Shown: positions 24,752 to 32,855, numbered from the stretch's first letter. The stretch: DNA of 51,689 nucleotides from an uncultured Prevotellaceae bacterium (GCA_900318885.1 ONMN01000010.1:1-51689), one strand, 5' to 3'. Notes: a model not told the origin generated them from the letters alone. Program-made: numbers and translations.

Positions 24752-26728
24752 TCAATGCCAGCCACCGCCAGGACCGCCACCGGGGAATCCGCCACCGCCT
24801 GTATAGGACGAGAGGGTGACGTTAGAACCGCCAGTGAAAGAGGCACCGGTATAGGCTACGCCGTCGAAGATGCTGGTGCCGCCGCTGACGGTAACGCCGC
24901 TCTTCAATGTGGGCTGTGAGGCGCCGCTGACAACCATTGTATTGCCGCCACTGGATGGGGTCTTAAAGACGAACGTCTCGCTGCCTACGGTCATCGCATA
25001 CCAGGTGTTCTTGTTCCACGACGAGGCCTGATAGCACGACTGCGTGAGCTGTGCGCCGTTCTCCAGTCCGCCGATGGCAATGATGGTACCGCCAGTGACG
25101 TAGAGCTTCTTCTGTTCCTCGCTGTTGGCGTCGATGGCCACCTCGGGCGTCGAAGTACCGATGGCATAGACCACGCCACCTTTAATATATACGTTGCCGT
25201 TGGCGTCGATACCGTCGTTGCCGGTGGAGTGCGCATAGACGTAACCGCCACTGATGGTCATGTCGCCGGCATTGCTCAGACTCTTCGTGTCGTCGTTATA
25301 CGAGGCGTTGATGGCATCGTCCGAGGCGTTCACGGTTACCCATCCGCCTGTAATATCGATGCTGGTCTTGCTCTCGATACCCTCGCCGCCTGCACCCTTC
25401 GTGGTGACAAAGATGGCAGCATTGTCGCTAATCGTGATAGCCCCGTCAATCTTGATACCCTTGGGCGACGACTTGTAGTCGCTGTCGTATTTGTCGAGCT
25501 GTTGCGAACTGTTTACGGTAGATAGCGTGCCGTTCGACGATGCCACAACGGCATTGCCGCTGGTATTGATGATGATGGTACCACCCGTAGCGGTGAACGT
25601 GCCGTCACCATTGATACCCTTGCCGCCAGCACCCGTGCTCGTCAGGTTCAGCGTACCACCGCTGATGGTCATGTTACCGTCAGCACCCAGACAAGCCGAG
25701 GCCTTGGTCTTCACCTTCGTGCTGTCCCACACGCCACCACCTGTAGTCTTCACGGTGATGTCGCCACCACTGATCTTCATGTCGCCCTCGCCCTTGATGC
25801 CCTTGGCAGCATCAGCCGTGACGGTGATGTTGCTCGTTCCGCCACTGATGTAGATATTTCCTGAGTCCTCCTCTTCGTGGTCAGTGGTCTCGCCTGTCGA
25901 GGCGTCGCCGTCAATGTCACACTGGATGCCATCGTCCTGCGTGCCGCTGATGTTAATCGTGCCGCTCTCCATCAGGAAGTACTCAGCGCAGCTGATGCCG
26001 TCACCTGCAGCCGAAGTCACGTTGATGGTAGCGTTCTTGATGGTGAAGTACTCACCCGTCTTGATGCCGTGCTTCACGTTGCCAACGACGTTCAGCGTAC
26101 CCTTCTGCGCAAACTCGGCATGGCCCTTGATGTAGAGGCAGCCCTTCTGCGAACCGGTCGAAGCGTCGCTGAGCGTGTTGGTCGTTCCTGTAACAATCTT
26201 TACCTTGATGCGCTTGCCGTTCTGAATGTGTACGGCAGCACCGCTATATACTGGCGTCGCGTTGGTCAGCGTCAGGCCGTTCAGTTCTATCGTGGCCTTG
26301 TACGAGCCCGACATATAGAACTCGCCGTCGGTCGATGTGCCGCTCAGCGTGTAGGTGATTTCCTCGGCCAGGTCGTCGCTCTGGGCTATCGACACATGCG
26401 CCCCGCTGACGGTCGGCGTGACGTACTGCGCCACGTTGCCTGCCACCGTTACCGATGCCGTCGAACCGTCGTAACTTACGCCTATCGTACCGTCGCTGAC
26501 TTTGCTGTTGTCCACCGTCATTGCTGTGATGTCGGTCAGCGTAAACGTCTTGCCCATGATGGTCACCGTCTCGCCATTGGCGTAGGTCATCTCACCCGTC
26601 TGCGAGGCAGGAAACTGATAGGTCACGCTGCCCACCTTGACGTTCAGCGTCTGCGCATTACCATTGACCATTGACCATTGAACATTGAACATTATGGTCA
26701 AAAGAAGTACTCTGAATAACTGTCTCAT
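24752..26728 (-). CDS. Secreted carbohydrate-binding beta-helix protein (Cthe_2159/PF14262 type)
   Basis: A 658-residue exported protein. The signal peptide (MRQLFRVLLLTIM) runs into FNVQWSMVNGN, a stretch encoded by a 7-bp repeat. A small beta module follows (about 30-110). Then comes a long right-handed beta-helix with recurring 'GDITVKT', 'GTLNLTSTG' and 'GDGISC/DGIDANG' turns rich in Asp and Gly (about 110-600), as in the calcium-dependent polysaccharide-binding Cthe_2159 family. The C-terminus is Gly-rich (GGGGFPGGGPGGGWH). Its ATG overlaps the stop of the preceding gene (ATGA). Pectin or cellulose binding is inferred from the family. Confidence 0.8.
   Translation of the reverse strand: MRQLFRVLLLTIMFNVQWSMVNGNAQTLNVKVGSVTYQFPASQTGEMTYANGETVTIMGKTFTLTDITAMTVDNSKVSDGTIGVSYDGSTASVTVAGNVAQYVTPTVSGAHVSIAQSDDLAEEITYTLSGTSTDGEFYMSGSYKATIELNGLTLTNATPVYSGAAVHIQNGKRIKVKIVTGTTNTLSDASTGSQKGCLYIKGHAEFAQKGTLNVVGNVKHGIKTGEYFTIKNATINVTSAAGDGISCAEYFLMESGTINISGTQDDGIQCDIDGDASTGETTDHEEEDSGNIYISGGTSNITVTADAAKGIKGEGDMKISGGDITVKTTGGGVWDSTKVKTKASACLGADGNMTISGGTLNLTSTGAGGKGINGDGTFTATGGTIIINTSGNAVVASSNGTLSTVNSSQQLDKYDSDYKSSPKGIKIDGAITISDNAAIFVTTKGAGGEGIESKTSIDITGGWVTVNASDDAINASYNDDTKSLSNAGDMTISGGYVYAHSTGNDGIDANGNVYIKGGVVYAIGTSTPEVAIDANSEEQKKLYVTGGTIIAIGGLENGAQLTQSCYQASSWNKNTWYAMTVGSETFVFKTPSSGGNTMVVSGASQPTLKSGVTVSGGTSIFDGVAYTGASFTGGSNVTLSSYTGGGGFPGGGPGGGWH
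26661..26695. repeat. 7-bp tandem micro-array inside a signal-peptide coding region
   Basis: Units ccattga x3, acattga, acattat. Translated on the minus strand it yields MFNVQWSMVNG; because 7 is not a multiple of 3, the three reading frames alternate and give a 7-residue protein period. Confidence 0.85.
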
Positions 26729-27111
26729 CTTACCACCATTTTATAAGTCCTACTATTTGTCTTCACGATATACACGCCACGGCGCATCTGGTCCTTGCTC
26801 ACCTTATGGCCCTGCAAGTCGTAGATTTCCGTAGAATTGTCAATTGTCAATTGTCCATTGTCAATTGTTTCGATGCCTGTCGTCCCAGTCTCATCCGTTG
26901 TCGAGAAGTACATCTTGCTCAGGTTCGTCAGCGTGAACGACTGCGAACCCACCGTCAGAGTAGTACCGCTGATGGTCAGCGTAACGTCCGAAGCAACGGA
27001 TACCGAAGCCTTCGCCCCGTCCGTCGTCTCAAAGGTCAGGTAGGTGTAATCTTCGGCCTGCGCCGTCATTGCTCCTACCAGCATTGTCAATAACAATAAA
27101 ATCTTCTTCAT
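26725..27111 (-). CDS. Small secreted protein with sorting-tail-like C-terminus
   Basis: A 128-residue protein with a signal peptide (MKKILLLLTMLVGAMTAQAE). The N-terminal module (DVTLTISGTTLTVGSQSFTL then TNLSKMYFS) resembles the N-terminal module of the next gene. The tail (EIYDLQGHKVSKDQMRRGVY ending KMVVR) resembles the C-terminal 'YDLQGRRV...GIYIV' domain of Bacteroidales exported proteins, related to type IX sorting tails. Between them, ETIDNGQLTIDN is encoded by a 7-bp repeat. The ATG at 27111 is chosen over 27150 because the promoter -7 box is at 27139-27146. It overlaps the beta-helix gene by 4 bases. Confidence 0.72.
   Translation of the reverse strand: MKKILLLLTMLVGAMTAQAEDYTYLTFETTDGAKASVSVASDVTLTISGTTLTVGSQSFTLTNLSKMYFSTTDETGTTGIETIDNGQLTIDNSTEIYDLQGHKVSKDQMRRGVYIVKTNSRTYKMVVR
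26833..26870. repeat. 7-bp tandem micro-array inside coding sequence
   Basis: About five units of caattgt/ccattgt. On the minus strand they encode the ETIDNGQLTIDN segment between the beta module and the C-terminal tail of the small secreted protein. Confidence 0.82.
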
Positions 27112-27138
27112 ATCGCCTAATTGCTTATAATGATGTTG

Positions 27139-27192
27139 CAAAGGTAACAATTATCGGGACGTTCACCAAATATTTTCAATGAACGCCCCGAT
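27139..27192 (-). promoter_or_regulatory. Promoter of the secreted-protein operon with an overlapping inverted repeat
   Basis: Minus-strand TTTG (27170-27167), 20-base spacer, TACCTTTG (27146-27139). A 13-base inverted repeat (ATCGGGACGTTCA, 27153-27165, against TGAACGCCCCGAT, 27180-27192; one mismatch) brackets the -33 box, which sits in its loop. A repressor site is a reasonable reading. Confidence 0.62.
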
Positions 27193-27583
27193 TCTTTCAA
27201 CGAATGCGTCTTACTCTGTTCTTTCAAAATCTTACAATCTTACAATCTTACATTCTTACACAGGGTGGTCGAAAATCAAGGATAGATAGTTTAATGGTAA
27301 TATATATTATAATATATATTACCATTAACATACCATTTGCACCTGTGGAGTACCTCATGTAAGATTGTAAGAATGTAAGAATGTAAGAAAACGGAGCGCG
27401 TGTTGAACGAACGTGACAAAATAACATCGGCAGTAAAATGCTCCTTTAATTTTATTAAAATGCAGGTTTAATTTTGGTAAAAGTGCCGTTCGTGGGCGGG
27501 CGCGTTGTAATTAACATATATTAACCAAATAACCGAACAAAACCGCAGGTTATCCCAAATTATTTTCGTACCTTCGCAACCAA
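27151..27583. other. Gene-free gap with palindromic element
   Basis: No credible ORF. From left to right it holds the inverted repeat over the operon promoter, an 8-bp array, a 38-bp palindrome, a second 8-bp array in opposite orientation, and about 190 bases of A/T-rich leader to the phosphatase gene, ending in a TACCTTCG box (27569-27576) 7 bases before that ATG. Confidence 0.7.
27231..27389. repeat. Palindromic element: inverted 8-bp arrays around a 38-bp perfect palindrome
   Basis: Left array 27231-27262: four units of cttacaat/cttacatt. Right array 27358-27389: four units of tgtaagat/tgtaagaa, the same unit inverted. Centre 27291-27328: a perfect 38-bp palindrome beginning TTAATGGTAATAT. 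The whole 159-bp structure could fold as a long hairpin or cruciform. No transposase is near. Confidence 0.8.
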
Positions 27584-28066
27584 ATGGATTACAACACTAA
27601 ACATAGAATACTTTTTGTCTGTCACGGGAACATCTGCCGAAGCCCGATGGCGGAGTTCGTGATGAAGGACCTCGTCAGGAAAGCGGGACGCGAAGACGAG
27701 TTTTACATTGAGTCGGCGGCCACCTCGACGGAGGAGATAGGCAACAGCGTCTATCCCCCAGCCCGCCGCAAACTGGCGGAACACGGCATCGATGTGTGTC
27801 GACCGAAGGTCAAGACAGCTCGGCAGATGACACGCTCGGACTACGACCGCTTTGACCTGCTCATTGGCATGGATTCGTGGAACATCCGCAACATGCGAAA
27901 CATCTGCGGTGGCGACCCTGAAGGGAAGATCGTGATGCTGATGGACTTCACCACACGGCCTGGCGACGTAGCAGACCCTTGGTACACGGGCGACTTCGAG
28001 GCCACTTGGCGCGACGTCCTTGAGGGCTGCCAGGCATTGATAGATAGATTTAATAATTGTGTATGA
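27584..28066 (+). CDS. Low-molecular-weight protein-tyrosine phosphatase
   Basis: A 160-residue cytoplasmic phosphatase. The P-loop C-x5-R is VCHGNICRSPMAE (Cys13, Arg19). The general acid Asp lies in VADPWYTGDF near residue 130. Length and motifs fit an active LMW-PTP. In Gram-negative bacteria these often reverse tyrosine phosphorylation of capsule co-polymerase kinases, but no such kinase is in the window. The leader is very short (TACCTTCG box 7 bases from the ATG). The next gene starts 10 bases after the stop. Confidence 0.9.
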   Translation: MDYNTKHRILFVCHGNICRSPMAEFVMKDLVRKAGREDEFYIESAATSTEEIGNSVYPPARRKLAEHGIDVCRPKVKTARQMTRSDYDRFDLLIGMDSWNIRNMRNICGGDPEGKIVMLMDFTTRPGDVADPWYTGDFEATWRDVLEGCQALIDRFNNCV

Positions 28067-28076
28067 TTCTTACAAG

Positions 28077-28502
28077 ATGACAGAAGACAGAAATAACGAA
28101 TTTCATAATGTGGTGCCGCTGCAGATACGTTTCAATGACGTTGACAAGTTCGGGCATGTGAACAACACCATATATTTCCAGTTCTACGACTCGGGTAAGA
28201 CGGACTATGTCTCCACCGTGTGCAAAGGCTTCGACTGGGATCAGTATGCCATTTTCGTGGTGAAGATTGAGGTGGAGTTCTTTGCCCAGATAAAGGGCAC
28301 TGACCGTATTGCCGTCCGCACCCGTACCGTCAAACTCGGCAACAAGAGTTTCCATCTGGAACAGGAAATTTTCGACACCGATACGCAGGAGGTGAAGAGC
28401 CGCTGCCTGTCGATATTGGTGCTGTACGACCTGGAACAGAAGCAGTCCATACCGTTTTCCGACGAGTGGCGCAAGGCCATCATCGACTACGACGGACTAT
28501 AA
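28077..28502 (+). CDS. Acyl-CoA thioesterase, 4HBT hotdog fold
   Basis: A 141-residue hotdog-fold protein. The catalytic Asp region is IRFNDVDKFGHVNNTIYFQF, typical of 4-hydroxybenzoyl-CoA thioesterase/YbgC relatives, followed by a beta-sheet with IEVEFFAQIK and LEQEIFD. An ATG at 28059 would overlap the phosphatase by 8 bases; the ATG at 28077 fits the family N-terminus better, but either is possible. Substrate is unknown. Confidence 0.8.
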   Translation: MTEDRNNEFHNVVPLQIRFNDVDKFGHVNNTIYFQFYDSGKTDYVSTVCKGFDWDQYAIFVVKIEVEFFAQIKGTDRIAVRTRTVKLGNKSFHLEQEIFDTDTQEVKSRCLSILVLYDLEQKQSIPFSDEWRKAIIDYDGL

Positions 28503-28546
28503 AATGCGCAGGAACCTTTGTACCCAAATTTTTAAATTATTAGGAT

Positions 28547-29284
28547 ATGAAAAAGCTTTTGACATGCTTATTTGCCGCACTTGGGCTAACAACAGCCTGT
28601 GGCCAGGGAGATTATGAAACTGACGTGTTTAAGACCAAAAGCGGAAAGACGGTGACGTTCCATGCCCTCGTGCATGCCAGCATCCGCATCCAGTATGACG
28701 GCAAGGAGATCGAGGTTGACCCTGTGACGAAGTTGGGCAACAAAGTGATAGACTACGCCTCCATGCCCAAGGCCGACTATCTCTTGGTGACTCACGAACA
28801 CTTTGACCACTTCAACCAAGATGCCATCAAGCTGCTTTCTGGCGAAAAAACTCGTTTCATTACCAACCAGCGTTGCGCCGACATGTTTGGCTCTGGCGAG
28901 GTGATGAAGAATGGTGATAAGTTGCAGATTACCGAAGACTTCACTATTGAAGCCGTCCCTGCCTACAACTACACTGAGGGACACACGCAGTTCCACCCCA
29001 AGGGACGTGACAACGGCTATATCCTGACCATCGACGGATTGAGAATCTATATCGCCGGCGATACGGAGGACATCCCTGAAATGTCAGCCATCAAGGACAT
29101 CGACATCGCTTTCCTGCCCTGCAACCAGCCCTACACCATGACTCCAGACCAACTGGTTAAGGCCGCAAAGACTATCAAGCCCAAGGTGGTGTTCCCTTAT
29201 CACTACGGACAGACGGACGTGAGCGGTCTCCCAGGACAACTCAAAGGTGACGGCATCGACGTTAGAATCAGACATTACGAATGA
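28547..29284 (+). CDS. Exported metallo-beta-lactamase-fold hydrolase (UlaG-like)
   Basis: A 245-residue MBL-fold protein with a signal sequence ending in TTACGQ, a possible lipobox (Cys18). Metal ligands are HEHFDH (83-88), the later His in YTEGHTQFH, and AGDTED, with a final His in PYHYGQTD. The fold variant is that of UlaG-like L-ascorbate-6-P lactonases, but the export signal argues for a different periplasmic substrate. The stop is 34 bases from the convergent pectinase stop. Confidence 0.82.
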   Translation: MKKLLTCLFAALGLTTACGQGDYETDVFKTKSGKTVTFHALVHASIRIQYDGKEIEVDPVTKLGNKVIDYASMPKADYLLVTHEHFDHFNQDAIKLLSGEKTRFITNQRCADMFGSGEVMKNGDKLQITEDFTIEAVPAYNYTEGHTQFHPKGRDNGYILTIDGLRIYIAGDTEDIPEMSAIKDIDIAFLPCNQPYTMTPDQLVKAAKTIKPKVVFPYHYGQTDVSGLPGQLKGDGIDVRIRHYE

Positions 29285-29318
29285 TTGGTATGGAGGACAT
29301 CTGTAAGCTGATTAAATT

Positions 29319-31430
29319 CTAATAGGCAAGTACATTCCATAATGCACGGATCTTTGCCTCCGGATCCCACTTGCCGCCGAAGGTCCAGCGGGCCGTTACC
29401 TCGTGGAATGCAGGTGCCTCGTCCGACTGGTTGAGGTTGTTGGCAAGCCAACCACTGTGACCACCCTCACGCGAGCAGTTATAATAATAGACGCGGAAGC
29501 CCCACGGACAGGGGTCGAGCACCCTATCGGTATAAGCGTAGCTGATATTCGTATCTAGGATCTGCGATGACATCTTGCAGTTCAGCAGGAAGAATTGCGA
29601 GTCATGATGGTAACGGCCTAGGATAGTTGGCGATTTGGCATCGAAATACGAATCCGTAATGACCAACTTTTTCGACTTGTCGCCCCGTCCGTCGTGCCAG
29701 ATGATGGCGCGACTGTCGCCCAGGAAGCGGCAACGTGTGGCATAACACCAGCCACGCGGGCAGAGGAAATCTACACCTGGGCAGCGCAGATAGAGATCGG
29801 CATGATAGTACATACCATTGCCTTCAGGTGCCCATAGCGAGAGGGCGTCGTTACCATCGGCAAAGACATTGCTGTTGATAACGATGGTGCGTGTGGCCCT
29901 TCCGAAGATTGCCATCTGGTGGGTGGTATTGCCAGGCTCAACCACTGTGCCGTAGTTGTTATAGACCGTCAGACCACTGATAACACAGTCGTCAGCACCA
30001 TCCAACAGCACGATAACGCCATTGCCCGTCTTCTTGCCGCGATACTCTTTGATGGTGTTGGTCTTATGTGTCTCTGCCAGTACAATGATGGTGCTGTCGC
30101 GGTCTTCGCCCACTAGCACGATATTCGGACGGTCAATGATTACCTTCTGCTCGTAGCGTCCTTTCTTGATGAAAATCTTAAAAGGCTTGTCGCCCTGCTC
30201 AGGCGCTTGGTCAATGGCAGCTTGTATCTTTCCATCTGGTTCTACGATGGCATCAAAATCAGAGAGGTTTTTGCTTGGACGTCTATACATCTCTATGGTA
30301 CCGTTCTCGTTGGCCCCCTTCGTTGTCAGACTGACGGGTACTTTGTTTTGCGGGTCATGCTTGGCTGCCCATCGCTCATATTTAGCGAACAAGTCACGCG
30401 GGTTGTCAGAATACCATGCGTAACCATTGCGTCGCTCACTCCCTATCTGATCCAAGCGGCGGCGTGGCACACCGTCACGATCGCACACGTAGGGTTCACA
30501 CCTTTCCAAGTCGTAGTAGCGCGCCCATATTGGTTGCGCCGTGGGGTCTTCTTCCAGCCATGTGTCCCGATCAGGACTATTCCAAGCACCCTTTCTGCAG
30601 AGGCGTAAACCTGTAAGTTTATACTTGTCGAACCACCGCATGCCACAGTGGATGGCTTTCTTCACCCGCTCATCTGGATTGGGCAGACTCATCAGCAGTT
30701 GAAGGATGCCAGCGCTCTCAGCCGAACAGTAGGAGGGCAACTCGTAGGCTCTTGCAGGAGCTGGCTGATAGGTATCCTTGTCATGTTGCTGACACCATAC
30801 CGTCGGTTGCCCGTTTGTGACAATCTGGGTTGTAAGGATACACTCGACACCTTTGTCGAAGGCCTTCTTCGCCCGCTTTCTTTGTTGCTTGTCAGTGATG
30901 TCGCCCTGGTAAGGTTCGCGCTGCTCAGCCACCTCTCTGAGCATATTCATCGTATTCACCATAGCACCGTCGTTATACGTGATATGCACCTGATATCCCT
31001 GCGGATTCGGCCAGAACTGCGGCCATCCGCCATTTTCATACTGTCCGCTGAGCAAATAGTCGATACCTTTGCGGAATGCATCTCTATAGCGTTGTTCACC
31101 TGTAGCCTGATACAGACGGGCAAGGTAGGTCAGTTGCATGTTCGTAGCTCCATTATCGGTGGTGGAGTCATCCTGTCGTTGTTTGTCTTTCAGCACCTTA
31201 GCCCTCTCCCGGTCATTCAACGGTTTGACCATATCGATATTTTTTGGCCATCCGCCAGTGACGCGCTGGTACAGTAACACCTGTTCTCCTACACGCCGTG
31301 CCTCTTCGGTCTGGAAAAACGCAGGATCGGTCTCCCGCAACACATTTTTGAATGGCATTCGTTGCTGAGCCATCAGCGGCAACACACACACGAGGGCAAG
31401 CCCCGTTAACATCAGTCTGATTGTCTTCAT
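29319..31430 (-). CDS. Pectate lyase (PL10) fused to pectinesterase (CE8)
   Basis: A secreted 703-residue pectin-degrading fusion. The signal peptide (MKTIRLMLTGLALVCVLPLM) ends before AQQ. Residues about 40-350 match PL10 pectate lyase: TGGWPKNIDM, DNGATNMQLTYLA, GGWPQFWPNPQGYQVHITYN and WARYYDLE. Residues about 385-700 match a CE8 beta-helix: the catalytic Asp in PGVDFLCPRGW (VDF motif) and the Arg in ILGRYHHD (LGR motif). The CE8 oxyanion Gln (QDTL in the family) reads NDAL here. Demethylation and cleavage in one chain is a known gut/rumen Bacteroidales design. The ATG at 31430 is used; a full promoter lies upstream at 31459-31490. Confidence 0.88.
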   Translation of the reverse strand: MKTIRLMLTGLALVCVLPLMAQQRMPFKNVLRETDPAFFQTEEARRVGEQVLLYQRVTGGWPKNIDMVKPLNDRERAKVLKDKQRQDDSTTDNGATNMQLTYLARLYQATGEQRYRDAFRKGIDYLLSGQYENGGWPQFWPNPQGYQVHITYNDGAMVNTMNMLREVAEQREPYQGDITDKQQRKRAKKAFDKGVECILTTQIVTNGQPTVWCQQHDKDTYQPAPARAYELPSYCSAESAGILQLLMSLPNPDERVKKAIHCGMRWFDKYKLTGLRLCRKGAWNSPDRDTWLEEDPTAQPIWARYYDLERCEPYVCDRDGVPRRRLDQIGSERRNGYAWYSDNPRDLFAKYERWAAKHDPQNKVPVSLTTKGANENGTIEMYRRPSKNLSDFDAIVEPDGKIQAAIDQAPEQGDKPFKIFIKKGRYEQKVIIDRPNIVLVGEDRDSTIIVLAETHKTNTIKEYRGKKTGNGVIVLLDGADDCVISGLTVYNNYGTVVEPGNTTHQMAIFGRATRTIVINSNVFADGNDALSLWAPEGNGMYYHADLYLRCPGVDFLCPRGWCYATRCRFLGDSRAIIWHDGRGDKSKKLVITDSYFDAKSPTILGRYHHDSQFFLLNCKMSSQILDTNISYAYTDRVLDPCPWGFRVYYYNCSREGGHSGWLANNLNQSDEAPAFHEVTARWTFGGKWDPEAKIRALWNVLAY

Positions 31431-31458
31431 AAGTAGTTTGTTTTTGTAAATGATGTTG

Positions 31459-31490
31459 CAAAGATAGTAAAAAACGAATGAAAAACCAAA
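31459..31490 (-). promoter_or_regulatory. Promoter of the PL10-CE8 gene
   Basis: Minus-strand TTTG (31490-31487), 20-base spacer, TATCTTTG (31466-31459). The leader is about 24 bases. Confidence 0.75.
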
Positions 31491-31516
31491 TTTATTTGGC
31501 TTTTTCCGAATACTTA

Positions 31517-31810
31517 CTACGTCCAGAACTCTTTCTCGCCAGTCGGCTCCATCTCGCCCTGACACTGTGGACAGGTATGTTTATTCCACAGTCTGATGTT
31601 ATCACTGCCGCATTGCAGACACAAACGGCCAACCTCACTTCTATAGGAAGGTGCCACATCGGCAATGATGCCACCTACCACGATGTTCTGGATGGTCTTG
31701 CAGTCAGGACACGACATGGCCGTAATCTCCTGACGAAAGAGTCCGCGTCCTTCGTACACCTCGGTCTCGTAGCCGCATTGTCTGCAGCGATATTTCAGTT
31801 TCCAAGCCAT
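31517..31810 (-). CDS. Double zinc-ribbon protein
   Basis: A 97-residue protein with four Cys pairs: YRCRQCGYE, MSCPDCKTI, RLCLQCGSDN and HTCPQCQGEM. They would form two zinc ribbons. No other domain is visible and I do not recognise a function. It is the last gene of the lysS-gpsA unit, 11 bases after gpsA. Confidence 0.75.
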   Translation of the reverse strand: MAWKLKYRCRQCGYETEVYEGRGLFRQEITAMSCPDCKTIQNIVVGGIIADVAPSYRSEVGRLCLQCGSDNIRLWNKHTCPQCQGEMEPTGEKEFWT

Positions 31811-31821
31811 ACTCCCTTCTT

Positions 31822-32817
31822 CTATCGGAAGGAATCCGTGAGGAGTTTGATTTCGATTTGTGGGCTGATGCGCTCGTACAATATATTATATACGGCGTCG
31901 AGGATGGGCATGTTGACGTGGCAGTGGCGATTGATTTCCTTCATACACTTGGTGCCGAAATAGCCCTCGGCAATCATCTCCATCTCAATCTGGGCACTCT
32001 TGACGCTGTAGCCCTTGCCAATCATGGTGCCGAAGGTGCGGTTGCGCGAGAAGTTGGAGTAGCCCGTGACGAGGAGGTCGCCCATATAGACGCTGTCGGC
32101 AATGTTACGCTCGACGGGATTGATGACGGTCAGGAATCGCGCCATCTCCTGCACGGCATTGGCCATGAGGACGGCCTGGAAGTTGTCGCCGAACTTCAGA
32201 CCGTTGCAGATACCAGCGGCAATGGCATAGACATTCTTCAGCACGGAGCTGTATTCGATGCCAATGACATCGGCAGAGGTCTTGGTCTTGATGAACGGAC
32301 TGCTGAGGATATCGGCAAAGGCCTGCGCCTTGTCGCGGTCGGCACAACCGATGGTGAGGTAGCTGAGGCGTTCCAAAGCCACCTCCTCGGCATGTGAGGG
32401 ACCTCCGATGCAGGCGAGATTCTCGTAGGGCACATCGTACACCTGATGGAAATATTCGGAGCAGACGAGGTTTTCGTCGGGCACGATACCCTTGATGGCT
32501 GTGACGATGTATTTGTCACGCAGGCGGACCTTCAGTTTCTTGAGGTGACTCTTGAGGTATGGCGAGGGCGTGACGAACACCAGCGTGTCGTACTGCTCGG
32601 CAATCTTGTTGAGGTCGCTGGAGAAGAATATCTCGTCGGTATCGAATCGTACGCTTTGCAGGTAGGCGGGGTTGTGGCCCAGGCGACGGAAGTCCTCAAT
32701 ACGGTCATCGCGACGCATATACCAGCCGATGTGGTGAGTCTTGCCCACCACTATCTTGGCTATGGCCGTTGCCCACGAGCCGCCACCGATAATCGCTATT
32801 CTACCACAGTCGTACAT
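31822..32817 (-). CDS. gpsA: Glycerol-3-phosphate dehydrogenase [NAD(P)+]
   Basis: Reduces dihydroxyacetone phosphate to sn-glycerol 3-phosphate for phospholipids. The 331 residues show the N-terminal dinucleotide motif IIGGGSWATAIA, the TAIKGIVPDE loop, GGPSHAEEVA, and the catalytic Lys region SSVLKNVYAIAAGICNGL. It follows lysS at 34 bases, separated only by a 7-bp repeat array. Confidence 0.93.
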   Translation of the reverse strand: MYDCGRIAIIGGGSWATAIAKIVVGKTHHIGWYMRRDDRIEDFRRLGHNPAYLQSVRFDTDEIFFSSDLNKIAEQYDTLVFVTPSPYLKSHLKKLKVRLRDKYIVTAIKGIVPDENLVCSEYFHQVYDVPYENLACIGGPSHAEEVALERLSYLTIGCADRDKAQAFADILSSPFIKTKTSADVIGIEYSSVLKNVYAIAAGICNGLKFGDNFQAVLMANAVQEMARFLTVINPVERNIADSVYMGDLLVTGYSNFSRNRTFGTMIGKGYSVKSAQIEMEMIAEGYFGTKCMKEINRHCHVNMPILDAVYNILYERISPQIEIKLLTDSFR

Positions 32818-32820
32818 GGT

Positions 32821-32855
32821 TCATTGAACATTGATCATTGAACATTGACCATTAG
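32821..32855. repeat. 7-bp tandem micro-array between gpsA and lysS
   Basis: Units tcattga, acattga, tcattga, acattga, ccattag. The last unit supplies the lysS stop codon (32852-32854, minus). Confidence 0.85.

Noticed and set aside
27231-27389. CRISPR array
   Set aside because: Units are only 8 bases with no spacers, and the two halves are inverted; no cas genes.
31431-31565. 45-codon N-terminal extension of the pectinase
   Set aside because: It contains the promoter -33 and -7 boxes (31459-31490), and the downstream ATG begins a perfect signal peptide.
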